DNA of 19,534 nt from Rickettsia typhi. GTDB taxonomy: Bacteria > Pseudomonadota > Alphaproteobacteria > Rickettsiales > UBA1997. Under the pieces are notes generated by a model that had not been told where the DNA came from, did not search any database, and was given only the letters and a program-made list of their open reading frames with translations. The position numbers and the translations under genes are program-made. This document shows positions 6,548 to 15,333 of this stretch, piece by piece. The first letter of the stretch is position 1; each line of letters opens with the position of its first letter. The stretch is taken from contig CAMDOL010000009.1 of NCBI GenBank assembly GCA_945903615.1, forward strand, positions 1 through 19,534. The letters run 5' to 3'.

Positions 6548-8959
6548 CTAAATATTTTTGTAATCCTCTAAACTATATTCATCAACTTGAATCGCATCAT
6601 AAACTGCCTCTTTTGATTGCCTTACAATCACAACATCTTCTTTACTGATAATGTTTTTGGAAGCTGCAATATCTAACAATTCATCAGCATCTTTTTGAGG
6701 TAACAAATTTTCCTTAATTGCTTTTTTAATGACAATCAAAACCATTTGAGCTTTTTCAAATAAAACAAAGGCATTTTCTAATTTCGCTAAAGCCTGATCC
6801 TGATCTTTTGGTAAATAAATTCCACTGGTTAAATTGTTGCGAAACTCGCCAGATTTTAGTGCTTTTATGACCACAAGATTTTCTAAATCATCTTTTGCTG
6901 GACAAACAAAAGCGTTTATTTTGGAATAAAAAGCAATGGGAGTTATCAAAACACTAAGCCAGCCAGCAAATAAATTGTGCCACAAACCGTCAAAAGCATT
7001 TTGCATTTTAGTAAATAAATCTTTCATCACATAGTCAATCAGCACTTCATCCTCAGGCTTTTTTCCATCAGCATCAAACCTCTTTAAAACACAAACCGCC
7101 ATATACATCATTGACAAAATATCGCCAAAGCGACCGTTGAGTTTTTCTTTTCTTTTTAAATTGCCGCCAAATTTAATAATGGCAATATCAGCAAGAACTG
7201 CAAAGCTGGCTGATGCCCAAGCTAATTTTTTCTCATATTTACCAATAACACCTTTGGTACTTGATTTGTAAATGTAACCTCGACTTAAACTTAAAAACAA
7301 AGCCCTCACCACATTGCGAGAAAAATGAGCAATATGACCAAATATAGCTTTATCAAAAGCAGTGATGTCGTTATTTTCTAGAGCTTCAATTTCTTTATAG
7401 ACAAACGGATGGCACATAATCGCTCCTTGCCCAAAATGAATTAAGCTGCGCGTCATAATATTTGCGCCTTCAACCGTGATTGAAATTGGTGCTGAAAAAT
7501 AAGCATTGGCAAGTAAATTTCTTTTTCCACGAATAATGCCGCCTCCACCCAGAATATCCATGCCATCCATCACCACTTCTCTAAACATTTCGGTGGAATG
7601 ATATTTAGCAATTGCAGTGATAACTGCTGGCCTAAAACCAGAATCAACAGCCCCAGCAGTAAATGAGCGCATCGCTTCTAATGTGTAGGTTTTGCCAATA
7701 ATTCTGGCTAATACTTTTTCTATTCCTTCAAATTTGCCAATCGATAATCCAAATTGCTGCCTAATATTAGCATAAGCAGTAGTGACTCTTGCTACTAATT
7801 TTGCTCCGCCAGCGCTGGTTGAAGGTAAAGAAATTCCTCGACCCGCCGCCAAGCATTCTGTTAGCATTTTCCAGCCCCTACCGATTCCATCTTTGCCACC
7901 AATAATCGCATTAAGACCAACCACAACATCCTCACCATTGAGTGGAGAATTAATAAACGGAGTTCCAAGCGGGTCATGTCTTCTGCCCTGTCTGACTCCT
8001 TCGGTGGTATGAGGAATTAAGGCACAAGTGATACCAACATCAACACCATGTTCTAGTAAATTATTTGGATCACGCAGTTGAAAAGCCAAGCCAATGACCG
8101 TTGCTACTGCACCTAGAGTTATGTAACGCTTATTCCAATTTAATTTTATTTTTATCTCCCCATCACTATCTTGAAAAACTACTCCTTCAGAAGTTATGGA
8201 TGTGGCATCACTTCCTGCCATTGGCTCAGTAAGAGCAAAACAAGGAACTTCTAAGCCAACCGCCAGTCTTGGCAAATAATAATCTTGCTGTTCTTTGGTT
8301 CCATAATTTAAAAGAAGTTCAGCGGGTCCTAAAGAATTTGGTACCATCGCAGTTATTGCCAAAGGCACTGATCTGGAAGATAATTTTTGAATTATTGCGC
8401 TATGTGCAGAAGCAGAAAAACCAAGTCCACCATATTTTTTAGGAATCACTATTCCAAAAAACTTTTTATCTTTCAAATATTGCCAAGTTTGTGGTGAAAG
8501 ATCTTTGTTTTTATAAACCTCACTATCAAAACACATCGCACAAAGCTCTTCCGCTTCATTTTCTAAAAATGATTTTTCTTCATCATTTAGAGTTGAATAA
8601 TTATTCGCAAAAATTGATTTAAAATTTGGATTTCCTGAAAATAATTCAGCATCAATCCAAACATTTCCAGACTTTAGGGCAGTTTTTTCATTATCAGAAA
8701 TTTTAGGTAACAGCTTTAGATATTTAATTACAACTATAATCAGCTTGGTAACCAAATGTTTTCTGATCTCAGGAAAAACAAAAAGTAGCGCAAAAACTGC
8801 ATAGGAAGATAAAGAAAAAAGAGATGGGTTGAATTGTAAAATAAATATCAATCCCAAAATTGCCCAACATATGACTGGCAAAGAATTATAAGCCAAAAAC
8901 AATGTTGCTAAAAAAATTATTTGATTAAAATATGGAAGTCCTAAAAATATTTCTGACAT
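6548..8959 (-). CDS. fadE: FadE-type membrane-associated acyl-CoA dehydrogenase
   Basis: An 803-residue FAD enzyme of the first beta-oxidation step (acyl-CoA to trans-2-enoyl-CoA), close in length to E. coli FadE (814). The N-terminal 75 residues hold two or three hydrophobic segments (FNQIIFLATLFLAYNSLPVI, CWAILGLIFILQF, YAVFALLFVF) as in FadE, placing it at the inner membrane. The dehydrogenase core follows: PKKYGGLGFSASAHS, the FAD/substrate signature CFALTEPMAGSDATSI, RHDPLGTPF, LGGGGIIRG and PISITVEGANIMTRSLIHFG, the last nearly word for word that of FadE. The C-terminal 250 residues match the FadE-specific helical extension. The start is ATG. It follows the porin gene after 72 nt that consist mostly of a duplicated porin gene end. 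It heads the tight block fadE-lptC-aroC-tolC. No other beta-oxidation gene is in the window. Confidence 0.92.
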   Translation of the reverse strand: MSEIFLGLPYFNQIIFLATLFLAYNSLPVICWAILGLIFILQFNPSLFSLSSYAVFALLFVFPEIRKHLVTKLIIVVIKYLKLLPKISDNEKTALKSGNVWIDAELFSGNPNFKSIFANNYSTLNDEEKSFLENEAEELCAMCFDSEVYKNKDLSPQTWQYLKDKKFFGIVIPKKYGGLGFSASAHSAIIQKLSSRSVPLAITAMVPNSLGPAELLLNYGTKEQQDYYLPRLAVGLEVPCFALTEPMAGSDATSITSEGVVFQDSDGEIKIKLNWNKRYITLGAVATVIGLAFQLRDPNNLLEHGVDVGITCALIPHTTEGVRQGRRHDPLGTPFINSPLNGEDVVVGLNAIIGGKDGIGRGWKMLTECLAAGRGISLPSTSAGGAKLVARVTTAYANIRQQFGLSIGKFEGIEKVLARIIGKTYTLEAMRSFTAGAVDSGFRPAVITAIAKYHSTEMFREVVMDGMDILGGGGIIRGKRNLLANAYFSAPISITVEGANIMTRSLIHFGQGAIMCHPFVYKEIEALENNDITAFDKAIFGHIAHFSRNVVRALFLSLSRGYIYKSSTKGVIGKYEKKLAWASASFAVLADIAIIKFGGNLKRKEKLNGRFGDILSMMYMAVCVLKRFDADGKKPEDEVLIDYVMKDLFTKMQNAFDGLWHNLFAGWLSVLITPIAFYSKINAFVCPAKDDLENLVVIKALKSGEFRNNLTSGIYLPKDQDQALAKLENAFVLFEKAQMVLIVIKKAIKENLLPQKDADELLDIAASKNIISKEDVVIVRQSKEAVYDAIQVDEYSLEDYKNI

Positions 8960-8962
8960 AAT

Positions 8963-9079
8963 TTGATATAATTAAAAGTTATAGACATAAGGCAGAAGAG
9001 CTCCAAACACAGAAGCTCTACTTTGATATAATTAAAAGTTATAGGCATAAGACAGAAGAACTCCAAACACAGAAGCTCT
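8963..9079. repeat. 60-bp tandem duplication of the porin gene 3' end
   Basis: Positions 8963-9019 and 9023-9079 match at 54 of 57 bases with a period of exactly 60. The upstream copy on the - strand (9023-9079) is the end of the porin gene; the other is outside it, in the 72-nt gap before fadE. The spare copy still reads RASVFGALLPYVYNF-stop (stop at 8972-8974) against RASVFGVLLSYAYNF-stop in the gene. All three base differences change the residue, as expected for a copy free of selection. The period is a multiple of three, so read-through of the porin stop would add 20 residues ending in the same C-terminal strand. Confidence 0.95.
8978..9006 (-). promoter_or_regulatory. Candidate sigma-70 promoter for fadE
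   Basis: On the - strand TTGGAG (9001-9006) is followed after 17 nt by TATAAC (8978-8983), four and five of six matches to consensus. It lies inside the spare copy of the duplicated porin end and would start transcription about 10 nt before the fadE ATG. The same words exist in the original copy 60 nt upstream, inside the porin gene. In AT-rich DNA such matches occur by chance, so the call is weak. Confidence 0.3.
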
Positions 9080-10168
9080 GCGATTATCTTCTTTAATACT
9101 TGCACTGGTTAAATCAAGAGCAATGTTTTTATTAAATTGGTAACCAATCGAATATTCAAGTTGACGATCACTAACTTGTCCAAGGTTTGCTGCAGTAGAA
9201 ATATCTTTTTGTGCTATACTTCTAGTCACATTAGCTATACTCGCTGTCCAACTGCTATATTTAGCAACTAAAGACACCGTCATATAAATCGAATTTCGAC
9301 CTGCAATACCACTCAAATTATCAATTGTCACAACTTCAAAGAAAGGAATCAGCGAACTTTTTAAACCTATTGGAATAAGATATTCTAACCCAGCAACAAA
9401 ACCAGTTTCGCTGTCTCTACCCACAACATTACCAACCGCCAAATTTCTATAGCCAAAATTATAGAATAGATCATCAATACCACCCAAATCTTGCCCCTGC
9501 ATTGTGATAGCATAAGAAGATGGGGTAGAAGTATTGCCAGCTAAAGCATCAGATTTTTTTGTGACTCCCTTTTTCTTAATTGCACTATTGCTGAGCCCAG
9601 TGCTATCGTTACAAAAAGCGTTTACAGCCAACTCACTATTTTCCAAAATCGCAGTGATACCTATACCAAGTTTGCCTCTTAGCTCATAATCTCTAGTGAA
9701 ATTGGTTGTAAAAATTCCAATTCTTTTTTCTTTTCTAAATGCACTACCAAAAGCGGGATTAAATTTTCCGACAACAAATCGCGCATCTTCATTTTCAAAT
9801 TGTCCCTTAAGTTGATCAACTACCAAGGCATTTTGACCGATACCAATACCCTTTTTGCTTGATAACATTTCTCGATACCGCTCTGGATTATTTTGGCTTT
9901 GATTCATTGGCTCAAACCTCCAATCAGTAACCAGTGACCAATTTTTGCTAAAATTTGCACTAAAGTAAGTATCAATATTCATGTTGGTATTGTTACCGAT
10001 AATGTTTTTATCGGCAGAACTAATTCTATTGCCACGAAATTCAAACAATGATCTTCCGGATATGTTTGGGTATTGTTCACCATCTTTATCTGAAGAATCT
10101 TTTGCAAAAGCGTTAAGGCTTGGAAGAGTTGCGAGTATTAATAATAAGAATAATTTATTTTTGATCAT
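9032..10168 (-). CDS. Outer-membrane beta-barrel porin-like protein
   Basis: A 378-residue predicted outer-membrane barrel. Residues 1-23 are a signal peptide (MIKNKLFLLLILATLPSLNA, cleavage likely after AFA). The mature chain has alternating polar/hydrophobic strands, a constriction-like VVGKFNPAFGSAFRKEKRIG segment reminiscent of porin families that line a channel, and ends YAYNF; a terminal phenylalanine is the usual recognition signal for the BAM assembly machine. The exact porin family is not recognised. An upstream GTG at 10174 would add two residues, but the ATG at 10168 gives a normal signal peptide and is preferred. It begins 9 nt after the kinase stop and is probably co-transcribed with it. 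The 3' end is duplicated downstream. A homologous DNA segment swap or slippage there could change the last strand. Confidence 0.72.
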   Translation of the reverse strand: MIKNKLFLLLILATLPSLNAFAKDSSDKDGEQYPNISGRSLFEFRGNRISSADKNIIGNNTNMNIDTYFSANFSKNWSLVTDWRFEPMNQSQNNPERYREMLSSKKGIGIGQNALVVDQLKGQFENEDARFVVGKFNPAFGSAFRKEKRIGIFTTNFTRDYELRGKLGIGITAILENSELAVNAFCNDSTGLSNSAIKKKGVTKKSDALAGNTSTPSSYAITMQGQDLGGIDDLFYNFGYRNLAVGNVVGRDSETGFVAGLEYLIPIGLKSSLIPFFEVVTIDNLSGIAGRNSIYMTVSLVAKYSSWTASIANVTRSIAQKDISTAANLGQVSDRQLEYSIGYQFNKNIALDLTSASIKEDNRRASVFGVLLSYAYNF

Positions 10169-10177
10169 GATCACAAA

Positions 10178-11998
10178 TTAGTTAGAAATAGGAAGAAAAA
10201 TGGCAACAGCCGTTCCAACATTGAGCTCGCTTTCTATCAAAACTGAGCCACCATGCAATCCAACAAAATATTTAGTCAAATAAAGTCCAATGCCAGTTCC
10301 AGAGACTGATAGCGTGTTTTTGGCTCGGAAAAATTTTTTACCAATTCGCTCCAGATCATCTTTAGGAATTCCAATTCCACTATCAGTTACTTTTAAAAAC
10401 AATTGATTTTTTTCAACATCACCAAAAATTTTTACAGACGATTCCGGCTTTGAATACTTAATTGCATTGGTAATGACATTGGTAAAAGAGTGATCCAATA
10501 GTTTTTGATCTCCAAGATATGAAATTGGCAAATTATCAATATTTATTTCAATTGTAATGTTTTTTTCTTGGGCAAAATGAGAATTTTTATCAACTATGTC
10601 TTGCATAAAATTCTTAATATGAAAATCTTGTTTGTTCACCTTAATTCCATCTTCACCAATTTCGATTTTAGATAAATTTAAAGTATTTTGGATCATATTA
10701 TTCATCCTCACGATAGCATTTTTAATACGATCCAATGACTTATCAATCAAACCATCCAAAACATTAACAGCTTTCACTTTTCTTAAAATCAACTCCCTAG
10801 CGCCATCAATTATTTGTAGAGGAGTTTTAAATTCGTGAGAAACTAAAGCAACAAATTCACTTTGTAATTCACGCATTCTTTTTTCTTGAGCCAATGACTC
10901 CTCTAATTTATTACTTTTATCGATTAATGCTTGATTGGAGAGCAACAGTTTATAAGTATAGTTTTTTCGATCAATTGCCATTGAAAATTGACTAGCAATA
11001 ATATTGATCAACTCACTTTCCTCTAAAAGCCACCTTCTTTTTGCTGATTGCTGCAAATAAAAACCACCACTAATAATATCACCAGAAGTCATCACCACAA
11101 CAATTTGTGAACCGATTCCAAAATCTTTACAAACATCTTCAATAATTTTAAATTTAGCATCGTTTTTAACATCTTCATAAACCGTCATTGTGGTGGTTTT
11201 TTTGAGACGATTAATATCTAAAAATAATTGATTTTGAACATTGATATAGAGGCTTATTGGTGATTCTGGGTTAGTAACATCGCCAGCATCAGAAATTCTT
11301 TTTGTGCCTTTGTTACAATACTCAACTAAAAACCCCGAATCACCATTATCACAATCATACAGAATGCACCGATCAACTTTTAAATATTTACACATTATTT
11401 TAACAATTGACTGCGAAACATCTTTTAGGTTTGATTCTGAGGCGATCATATCGCTAATGTTTCTGAGCAATCTTTCATTTCTAATCGTTCTTTCTAGATT
11501 TTGAATGAGAGCGATAGAATGAACCCCGTTATTTTCATCTTTTCTAGTTTGTGCCAATTGCTCAAAAGAAAAAACGCAGTAAATATTTTTGGTTTTATAG
11601 CGACTCGGAACAAAGCTAACTTTGAATTCTTCAACTTTGCTTTTATCTTTTGGATTAGGAATGCTAACATTAATATCAATAACCTGAAGACCCTTAACTG
11701 CCTTGATCAAATTAATGTATTCAAAATAATTATTTGATCCATAATCAACATCTGCGTCTTGCAATAAAAAATCATAATTATTGCCAATCACCTCGATTTT
11801 TTCTAAATCAAAACGCTTTAAAAACCGATCGTTGCATTCAATAATTTCTAAAAAGTTGGGATTCTCCGGTTCGATTTGACATAAAAATGACGGGCTTTGC
11901 ATCTGATTAATTGCCTGCTTTAACACCAATCTTTTATCATCTTCGTTCAGCGAATATGGATTTTGATCAAAATTTTTTTCAGCTATTTCGTTTGCCAT
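10178..11998 (-). CDS. Soluble PAS/GAF sensor histidine kinase
   Basis: A 606-residue cytoplasmic histidine kinase with no membrane segment. Order: a PAS-like domain at about 35-150 (ends NIYCVFSFEQL), a GAF-like domain at about 185-345 (VDRCILYDCD through ELINIIASQFSMAIDRKNY), a coiled linker (KLEESLAQEKRMRELQSEF), the HisKA domain with the phospho-acceptor H388 in ALVSHEFKTPLQ, and the ATPase domain with N-box ITNAIKYSKPESS, G1 VTDSGIGIPKDD, and G2 GTGIGLYLTKYF. All catalytic elements are present. No receiver domain is fused and no response regulator is adjacent, so the partner must lie elsewhere. It begins 2 nt after topA ends and its stop lies 9 nt before the porin start. The signal is unknown; GAF and PAS suggest a small cytosolic ligand or redox cue. 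Confidence 0.92.
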   Translation of the reverse strand: MANEIAEKNFDQNPYSLNEDDKRLVLKQAINQMQSPSFLCQIEPENPNFLEIIECNDRFLKRFDLEKIEVIGNNYDFLLQDADVDYGSNNYFEYINLIKAVKGLQVIDINVSIPNPKDKSKVEEFKVSFVPSRYKTKNIYCVFSFEQLAQTRKDENNGVHSIALIQNLERTIRNERLLRNISDMIASESNLKDVSQSIVKIMCKYLKVDRCILYDCDNGDSGFLVEYCNKGTKRISDAGDVTNPESPISLYINVQNQLFLDINRLKKTTTMTVYEDVKNDAKFKIIEDVCKDFGIGSQIVVVMTSGDIISGGFYLQQSAKRRWLLEESELINIIASQFSMAIDRKNYTYKLLLSNQALIDKSNKLEESLAQEKRMRELQSEFVALVSHEFKTPLQIIDGARELILRKVKAVNVLDGLIDKSLDRIKNAIVRMNNMIQNTLNLSKIEIGEDGIKVNKQDFHIKNFMQDIVDKNSHFAQEKNITIEINIDNLPISYLGDQKLLDHSFTNVITNAIKYSKPESSVKIFGDVEKNQLFLKVTDSGIGIPKDDLERIGKKFFRAKNTLSVSGTGIGLYLTKYFVGLHGGSVLIESELNVGTAVAIFLPISN

Positions 11999-12000
11999 TT

Positions 12001-14526
12001 TTATTTACGCTTTTTTCTAAAATTAGATTTATTAGATTTGGACGCCTTTTTACTCTGAACCTCAGTAATTAAGTCTACCGCACGATTCAAACCAATTTCC
12101 AAAATATCATCTTCTTTCACTGAGGAATATTTGCCATTATGTAACAAATAAGGTCCAAACGGTCCAATTGAAGCTACAATTTTTAAACCATCTTCAGGGT
12201 GAATTCCAACCTCTCTTGGCAAAGATAGAAGTTTTTTAGCAAATTTTAGGTCAACATCTTCAACCTTAATATTTCTTGGAAGTGAAACCCTTTTTGGTTT
12301 TGGTGTGTTGTCTTTCTTTTTAGCTTTCTTTTTAGGCAACTTTTTATCTTTGGTTTTTTCTTCAGATTTTTTAGAAGTTTTTTTCTTGGTTTCTTTAACT
12401 TCTAATTCTGGCTCAGGAGCTGCCACCAAAGTGTCATTCGCCAATTCAATATAAAACCCATAAGGCCCTTTTTTGATAAAGATTTTATCACCCTGATTAT
12501 CGCCATCACCAAGCAAGATTGGCTCAAAAACTCGGCGCTCAGTGGTTCCGTTCGCATTTTCAATTAGCTCCCCAGAGTTTTTGTCATCAGAAAACGACTT
12601 GGTATATTTACATTCTGGATAATTAGAACAACCCACAAAAACTCCAAATCCACCAATTTTAATTCCCAGCGTTCCTTTAGAGCAAGATGGGCATTGGTGT
12701 TTGGCTTTGCCATTTTCATCAACACCAAAAATATAAGGAGAAATATGCTGGTTTAAACTATCTAAAATTTCGGGAATAGTTTTTTTGCTAACTTCGCCAA
12801 TATTACCATTAAAATTCAGCCAAAAATCTTTTAGAAATTTTTTCCAGTTAAGTTCGCCATTGGAAATAATATCCAAATCATCTTCCATTTTAGCGGTGTA
12901 ATCATATTCAACATATTTAGGGAAAAATGATTTTAAGAATACCACCACAACCCGACCGCGCTCTTCAGGATTAAATCTTTTTTTCTCTAATTTTACATAA
13001 CCACGATCTTGCAGAACTGAAATAATGTTAGCATAAGTTGAAGGGCGACCAATTCCAAGCTCTTCCATTTTTTTAACTAAACTTGCTTCAGAATATCTAG
13101 GAAGTGGCTCAGTGAAATGTTGAACAGGCTTTACTTCAAGCAATTCTAGATCATCATTAACTTTAACATCTGGCAAAATTGCCTTCTTTTCTTCACTAGT
13201 TTCATCTTCCTCATCGTCTTTATCTTCGTTATAAAGAGTATAAAACCCGTCAAATTTAATTACAGAGCCAACAGCTCTTAGCTCGCCATAATTAGGATTG
13301 GTTTTAATCACCACAGCAACTTGATCCATTACCACATCCGCCATTTGGGAAGCAACCATTCTTTTCCAAATTAAATCATAGAGAGCCAAGAAATCTTTTT
13401 CTAAATAGCTAGCAATTGCTTTTGGGGGTAATGAAAAATCGGTAGGACGAATTGCTTCGTGAGCTTCTTGGGCGTTTTTGATTTTGCTTTTATAAGCGAT
13501 CTGACTTTCTGGTAAATATTTTTTGCCATAAGCTTGATTGATAAAATCTCTTACTTGCACAATCGCTTCTGGAGCAACATCCACACCATCAGTTCTCATA
13601 TAAGTAATCAAACCCATCGTTCCTGAACCAACATCCAAACCTTCGTAAAGTTTTTGAGCGACTTGCATAGTTTTTTTTGCTGAAAAACCTAATTTGCGTG
13701 CAGCTTCTTGTTGCAGTGATGAAGTTGTAAAAGGTGCGTAGGGTTTGCGGCGAACTTCCTTTCTGTTAACAGCAACAACTTGATATTTTTTACTCTGTAA
13801 CAACTTAGCAATTTCTTCAGCTTGAACTTTATTATTAATAGTAAATTTATCTAATCTCTCACCATTAATATGGGTTAAGGTTGTGGTTAATTTTTGCCCA
13901 GATTGTTTGCCAGAATTACTTTGCAAATCAACTTTAACATCCCAATATTCTTCACTTTTAAACGCCTCAATTTCATCTTCACGATCACAAATTATTCTAA
14001 GTGCAACCGATTGAACACGCCCCGCCGATTTACTTCCTGGAAGTTTTCTCCATAAAACTGGAGACAATGTGAAGCCAACCAAGTAATCCAAAGCACGACG
14101 CGCTTGTTGAGCGTTGACTAAATTAATATCAATTTCACGAGGGTTTTTTACAGCTTCTAGGATTGAGGTTTTGGTAATTGAGTTAAAGACAACTCTTTCA
14201 ACTTTAGTTTTAGAAGTGATCGCTTTTTTCTGACGCAAAACTTCCGCAATGTGCCAAGCAATTGATTCTCCTTCGCGATCAGGATCGGGAGCAAGAATTA
14301 TTTTGTCACATCCTTTCGCTCTATCAACAATTGCCTTAGCATATTTCGCTGATTTGGTCGACACTTCATAATGCATGGCAAAATCATTGTCCGGCTCAAC
14401 TGATCCAGTCTTACTCGGTAAATCCCTAATATGTCCAAACGACGCAATCACTTCATAATCTTTCCCCAAATATTTGCCAATAGTTTTAGCTTTAGCTGGA
14501 GACTCAACAATCAATAAATTTTTCAT
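12001..14526 (-). CDS. topA: DNA topoisomerase I
   Basis: An 841-residue type IA topoisomerase that relaxes negative supercoils. The N-terminal Toprim domain shows LLIVESPAKAKTIGKYLG and, further on, APDPDREGESIAWH with the metal-binding DxD-type acids. The strand-cleaving tyrosine is Y309 in GLITYMRTDG, and EAHEAIRPTD and ELGIGRPSTYA follow as expected. A four-cysteine zinc ribbon is at about 609-637 (CPSC, later CSNYPEC). After it come two TopA C-terminal repeats (KKGPYGFYIELAND and GPFGPYLLHNGKYSSV) separated by a very lysine-rich stretch (about 715-750), and the chain ends in a basic tail (SNKSNFRKKRK), typical of alphaproteobacterial forms. The ATG start is well supported by the Toprim motif at residue 4. 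The 94-nt gap upstream to pgsA is filled by a foldback repeat. Confidence 0.97.
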   Translation of the reverse strand: MKNLLIVESPAKAKTIGKYLGKDYEVIASFGHIRDLPSKTGSVEPDNDFAMHYEVSTKSAKYAKAIVDRAKGCDKIILAPDPDREGESIAWHIAEVLRQKKAITSKTKVERVVFNSITKTSILEAVKNPREIDINLVNAQQARRALDYLVGFTLSPVLWRKLPGSKSAGRVQSVALRIICDREDEIEAFKSEEYWDVKVDLQSNSGKQSGQKLTTTLTHINGERLDKFTINNKVQAEEIAKLLQSKKYQVVAVNRKEVRRKPYAPFTTSSLQQEAARKLGFSAKKTMQVAQKLYEGLDVGSGTMGLITYMRTDGVDVAPEAIVQVRDFINQAYGKKYLPESQIAYKSKIKNAQEAHEAIRPTDFSLPPKAIASYLEKDFLALYDLIWKRMVASQMADVVMDQVAVVIKTNPNYGELRAVGSVIKFDGFYTLYNEDKDDEEDETSEEKKAILPDVKVNDDLELLEVKPVQHFTEPLPRYSEASLVKKMEELGIGRPSTYANIISVLQDRGYVKLEKKRFNPEERGRVVVVFLKSFFPKYVEYDYTAKMEDDLDIISNGELNWKKFLKDFWLNFNGNIGEVSKKTIPEILDSLNQHISPYIFGVDENGKAKHQCPSCSKGTLGIKIGGFGVFVGCSNYPECKYTKSFSDDKNSGELIENANGTTERRVFEPILLGDGDNQGDKIFIKKGPYGFYIELANDTLVAAPEPELEVKETKKKTSKKSEEKTKDKKLPKKKAKKKDNTPKPKRVSLPRNIKVEDVDLKFAKKLLSLPREVGIHPEDGLKIVASIGPFGPYLLHNGKYSSVKEDDILEIGLNRAVDLITEVQSKKASKSNKSNFRKKRK

Positions 14527-14534
14527 AAATTAAA

Positions 14535-14619
14535 AATTTATTAGTCATTATTTATTAGTCGTTAATCATATGTCATAAATATTGACTAACGACTAACAAC
14601 TAAAGACTAATGACTAAAT
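14535..14619. repeat. Heptamer-built foldback between pgsA and topA
   Basis: The right arm at 14584-14618 is a run of 7-mers: gactaac, gactaac, aactaaa, gactaat, gactaaa. The left arm (about 14538-14568) holds the inverted words ttagtcatta and ttagtcgtta, so the two arms pair over roughly 30 nt with a loop around 14569-14583. It fills almost all of the 94-nt space between the pgsA stop and the topA start. It could end or pause transcription from pgsA, but no clean GC stem plus T-run is present. Confidence 0.75.
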
Positions 14620-14620
14620 T

Positions 14621-15220
14621 TTACATATTTTTTAAACCGATTTTTAAATAAATATAGCCAGTCACAACCGTTAAAAACGCGGCAATAGCCAACAACATTT
14701 CACCGGCAGTAGCAATGATATCGGCAATAATAAATTTAATGGTTCTTGATTCGCCGCCCATAAATTCGTTTACCGCATATTGCGATCCGGGTTCGCCAAC
14801 TAATAATAGTGTAATTGCGACCATCTGAACTGCGGTTTTATATTTAGAAAGATTATTGACGGGAACGCCAATTTTAATTTCTGCTAAAAATTCTCTAAGA
14901 CCCGAAACCAAAACTTCGCGACAAATAATAATTAGTCCAGGAATTGTGATTGCCATATTTTTGTGACCAAAATGAATCAACATTGTGATGGCAACGATAA
15001 CCAATAATTTATCAGCAATTGGATCCAAGCATCGACCAAAATTGGTTTGTGCTTTTAAACTTCTAGCAAAATATCCATCAAAAAAATCAGTGATGCCCGC
15101 AACCATAAATAAAGAGGCGGCGACAATGTTTGCGGCAAAGCCGTCAATATAAAAAGACATTACCAAAATCGGAATTATGGCAATGCGAAACATAGTCAAA
15201 ATGTTGGGTATATTCTTCAT
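14621..15220 (-). CDS. pgsA: CDP-diacylglycerol-glycerol-3-phosphate 3-phosphatidyltransferase
   Basis: A 199-residue integral membrane enzyme making phosphatidylglycerol phosphate, the committed step to phosphatidylglycerol and cardiolipin. The CDP-alcohol phosphotransferase motif is complete: DFFDGYFARSLKAQTNFGRC followed by LDPIADKLL (D-G-x2-A-R-x8-G-x3-D-x3-D). The start MKNIPNILTMFRIAIIPILV is the usual PgsA N-terminus, supporting the ATG. There are about five to six hydrophobic segments, with the last at about 170-193. The length is normal (about 180-200). It is separated from xseB upstream by 134 nt and from topA downstream by a 94-nt foldback, so it may be transcribed alone; a candidate promoter lies at 15289-15316. 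Confidence 0.95.
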   Translation of the reverse strand: MKNIPNILTMFRIAIIPILVMSFYIDGFAANIVAASLFMVAGITDFFDGYFARSLKAQTNFGRCLDPIADKLLVIVAITMLIHFGHKNMAITIPGLIIICREVLVSGLREFLAEIKIGVPVNNLSKYKTAVQMVAITLLLVGEPGSQYAVNEFMGGESRTIKFIIADIIATAGEMLLAIAAFLTVVTGYIYLKIGLKNM

Positions 15221-15288
15221 ATTTTGTGGTCAGGCTAATTAAAAAGAGCCCTAACGGATAAATTGATCGAGATTAAAAAGCAAAGAAA

Positions 15289-15316
15289 ATTTTAAAAAAT
15301 AATTTCTATGTAGCAA
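15289..15316 (-). promoter_or_regulatory. Candidate sigma-70 promoter for pgsA
   Basis: On the - strand TTGCTA (15311-15316) and TAAAAT (15289-15294) are spaced by 16 nt, with the pgsA ATG about 70 nt downstream. Four and five of six positions fit consensus. The gap 15221-15354 otherwise holds only a weak inverted pair (aggct/agccct near 15232-15252) and the xseB-end duplication. The call is weak because the region is AT-rich. Confidence 0.35.
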
Positions 15317-15333
15317 TAACAAACAAAAAATGA

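Noticed and set aside
10169..10174. GTG start for the porin gene
   Set aside because: The ATG two codons later gives an equally good signal peptide and is the commoner start codon.
12300..12420. Lysine-rich low-complexity stretch in topA as a frameshift or foreign insert
   Set aside because: Basic linkers between C-terminal repeats are usual in alphaproteobacterial TopA, and the frame and flanking repeats are intact.
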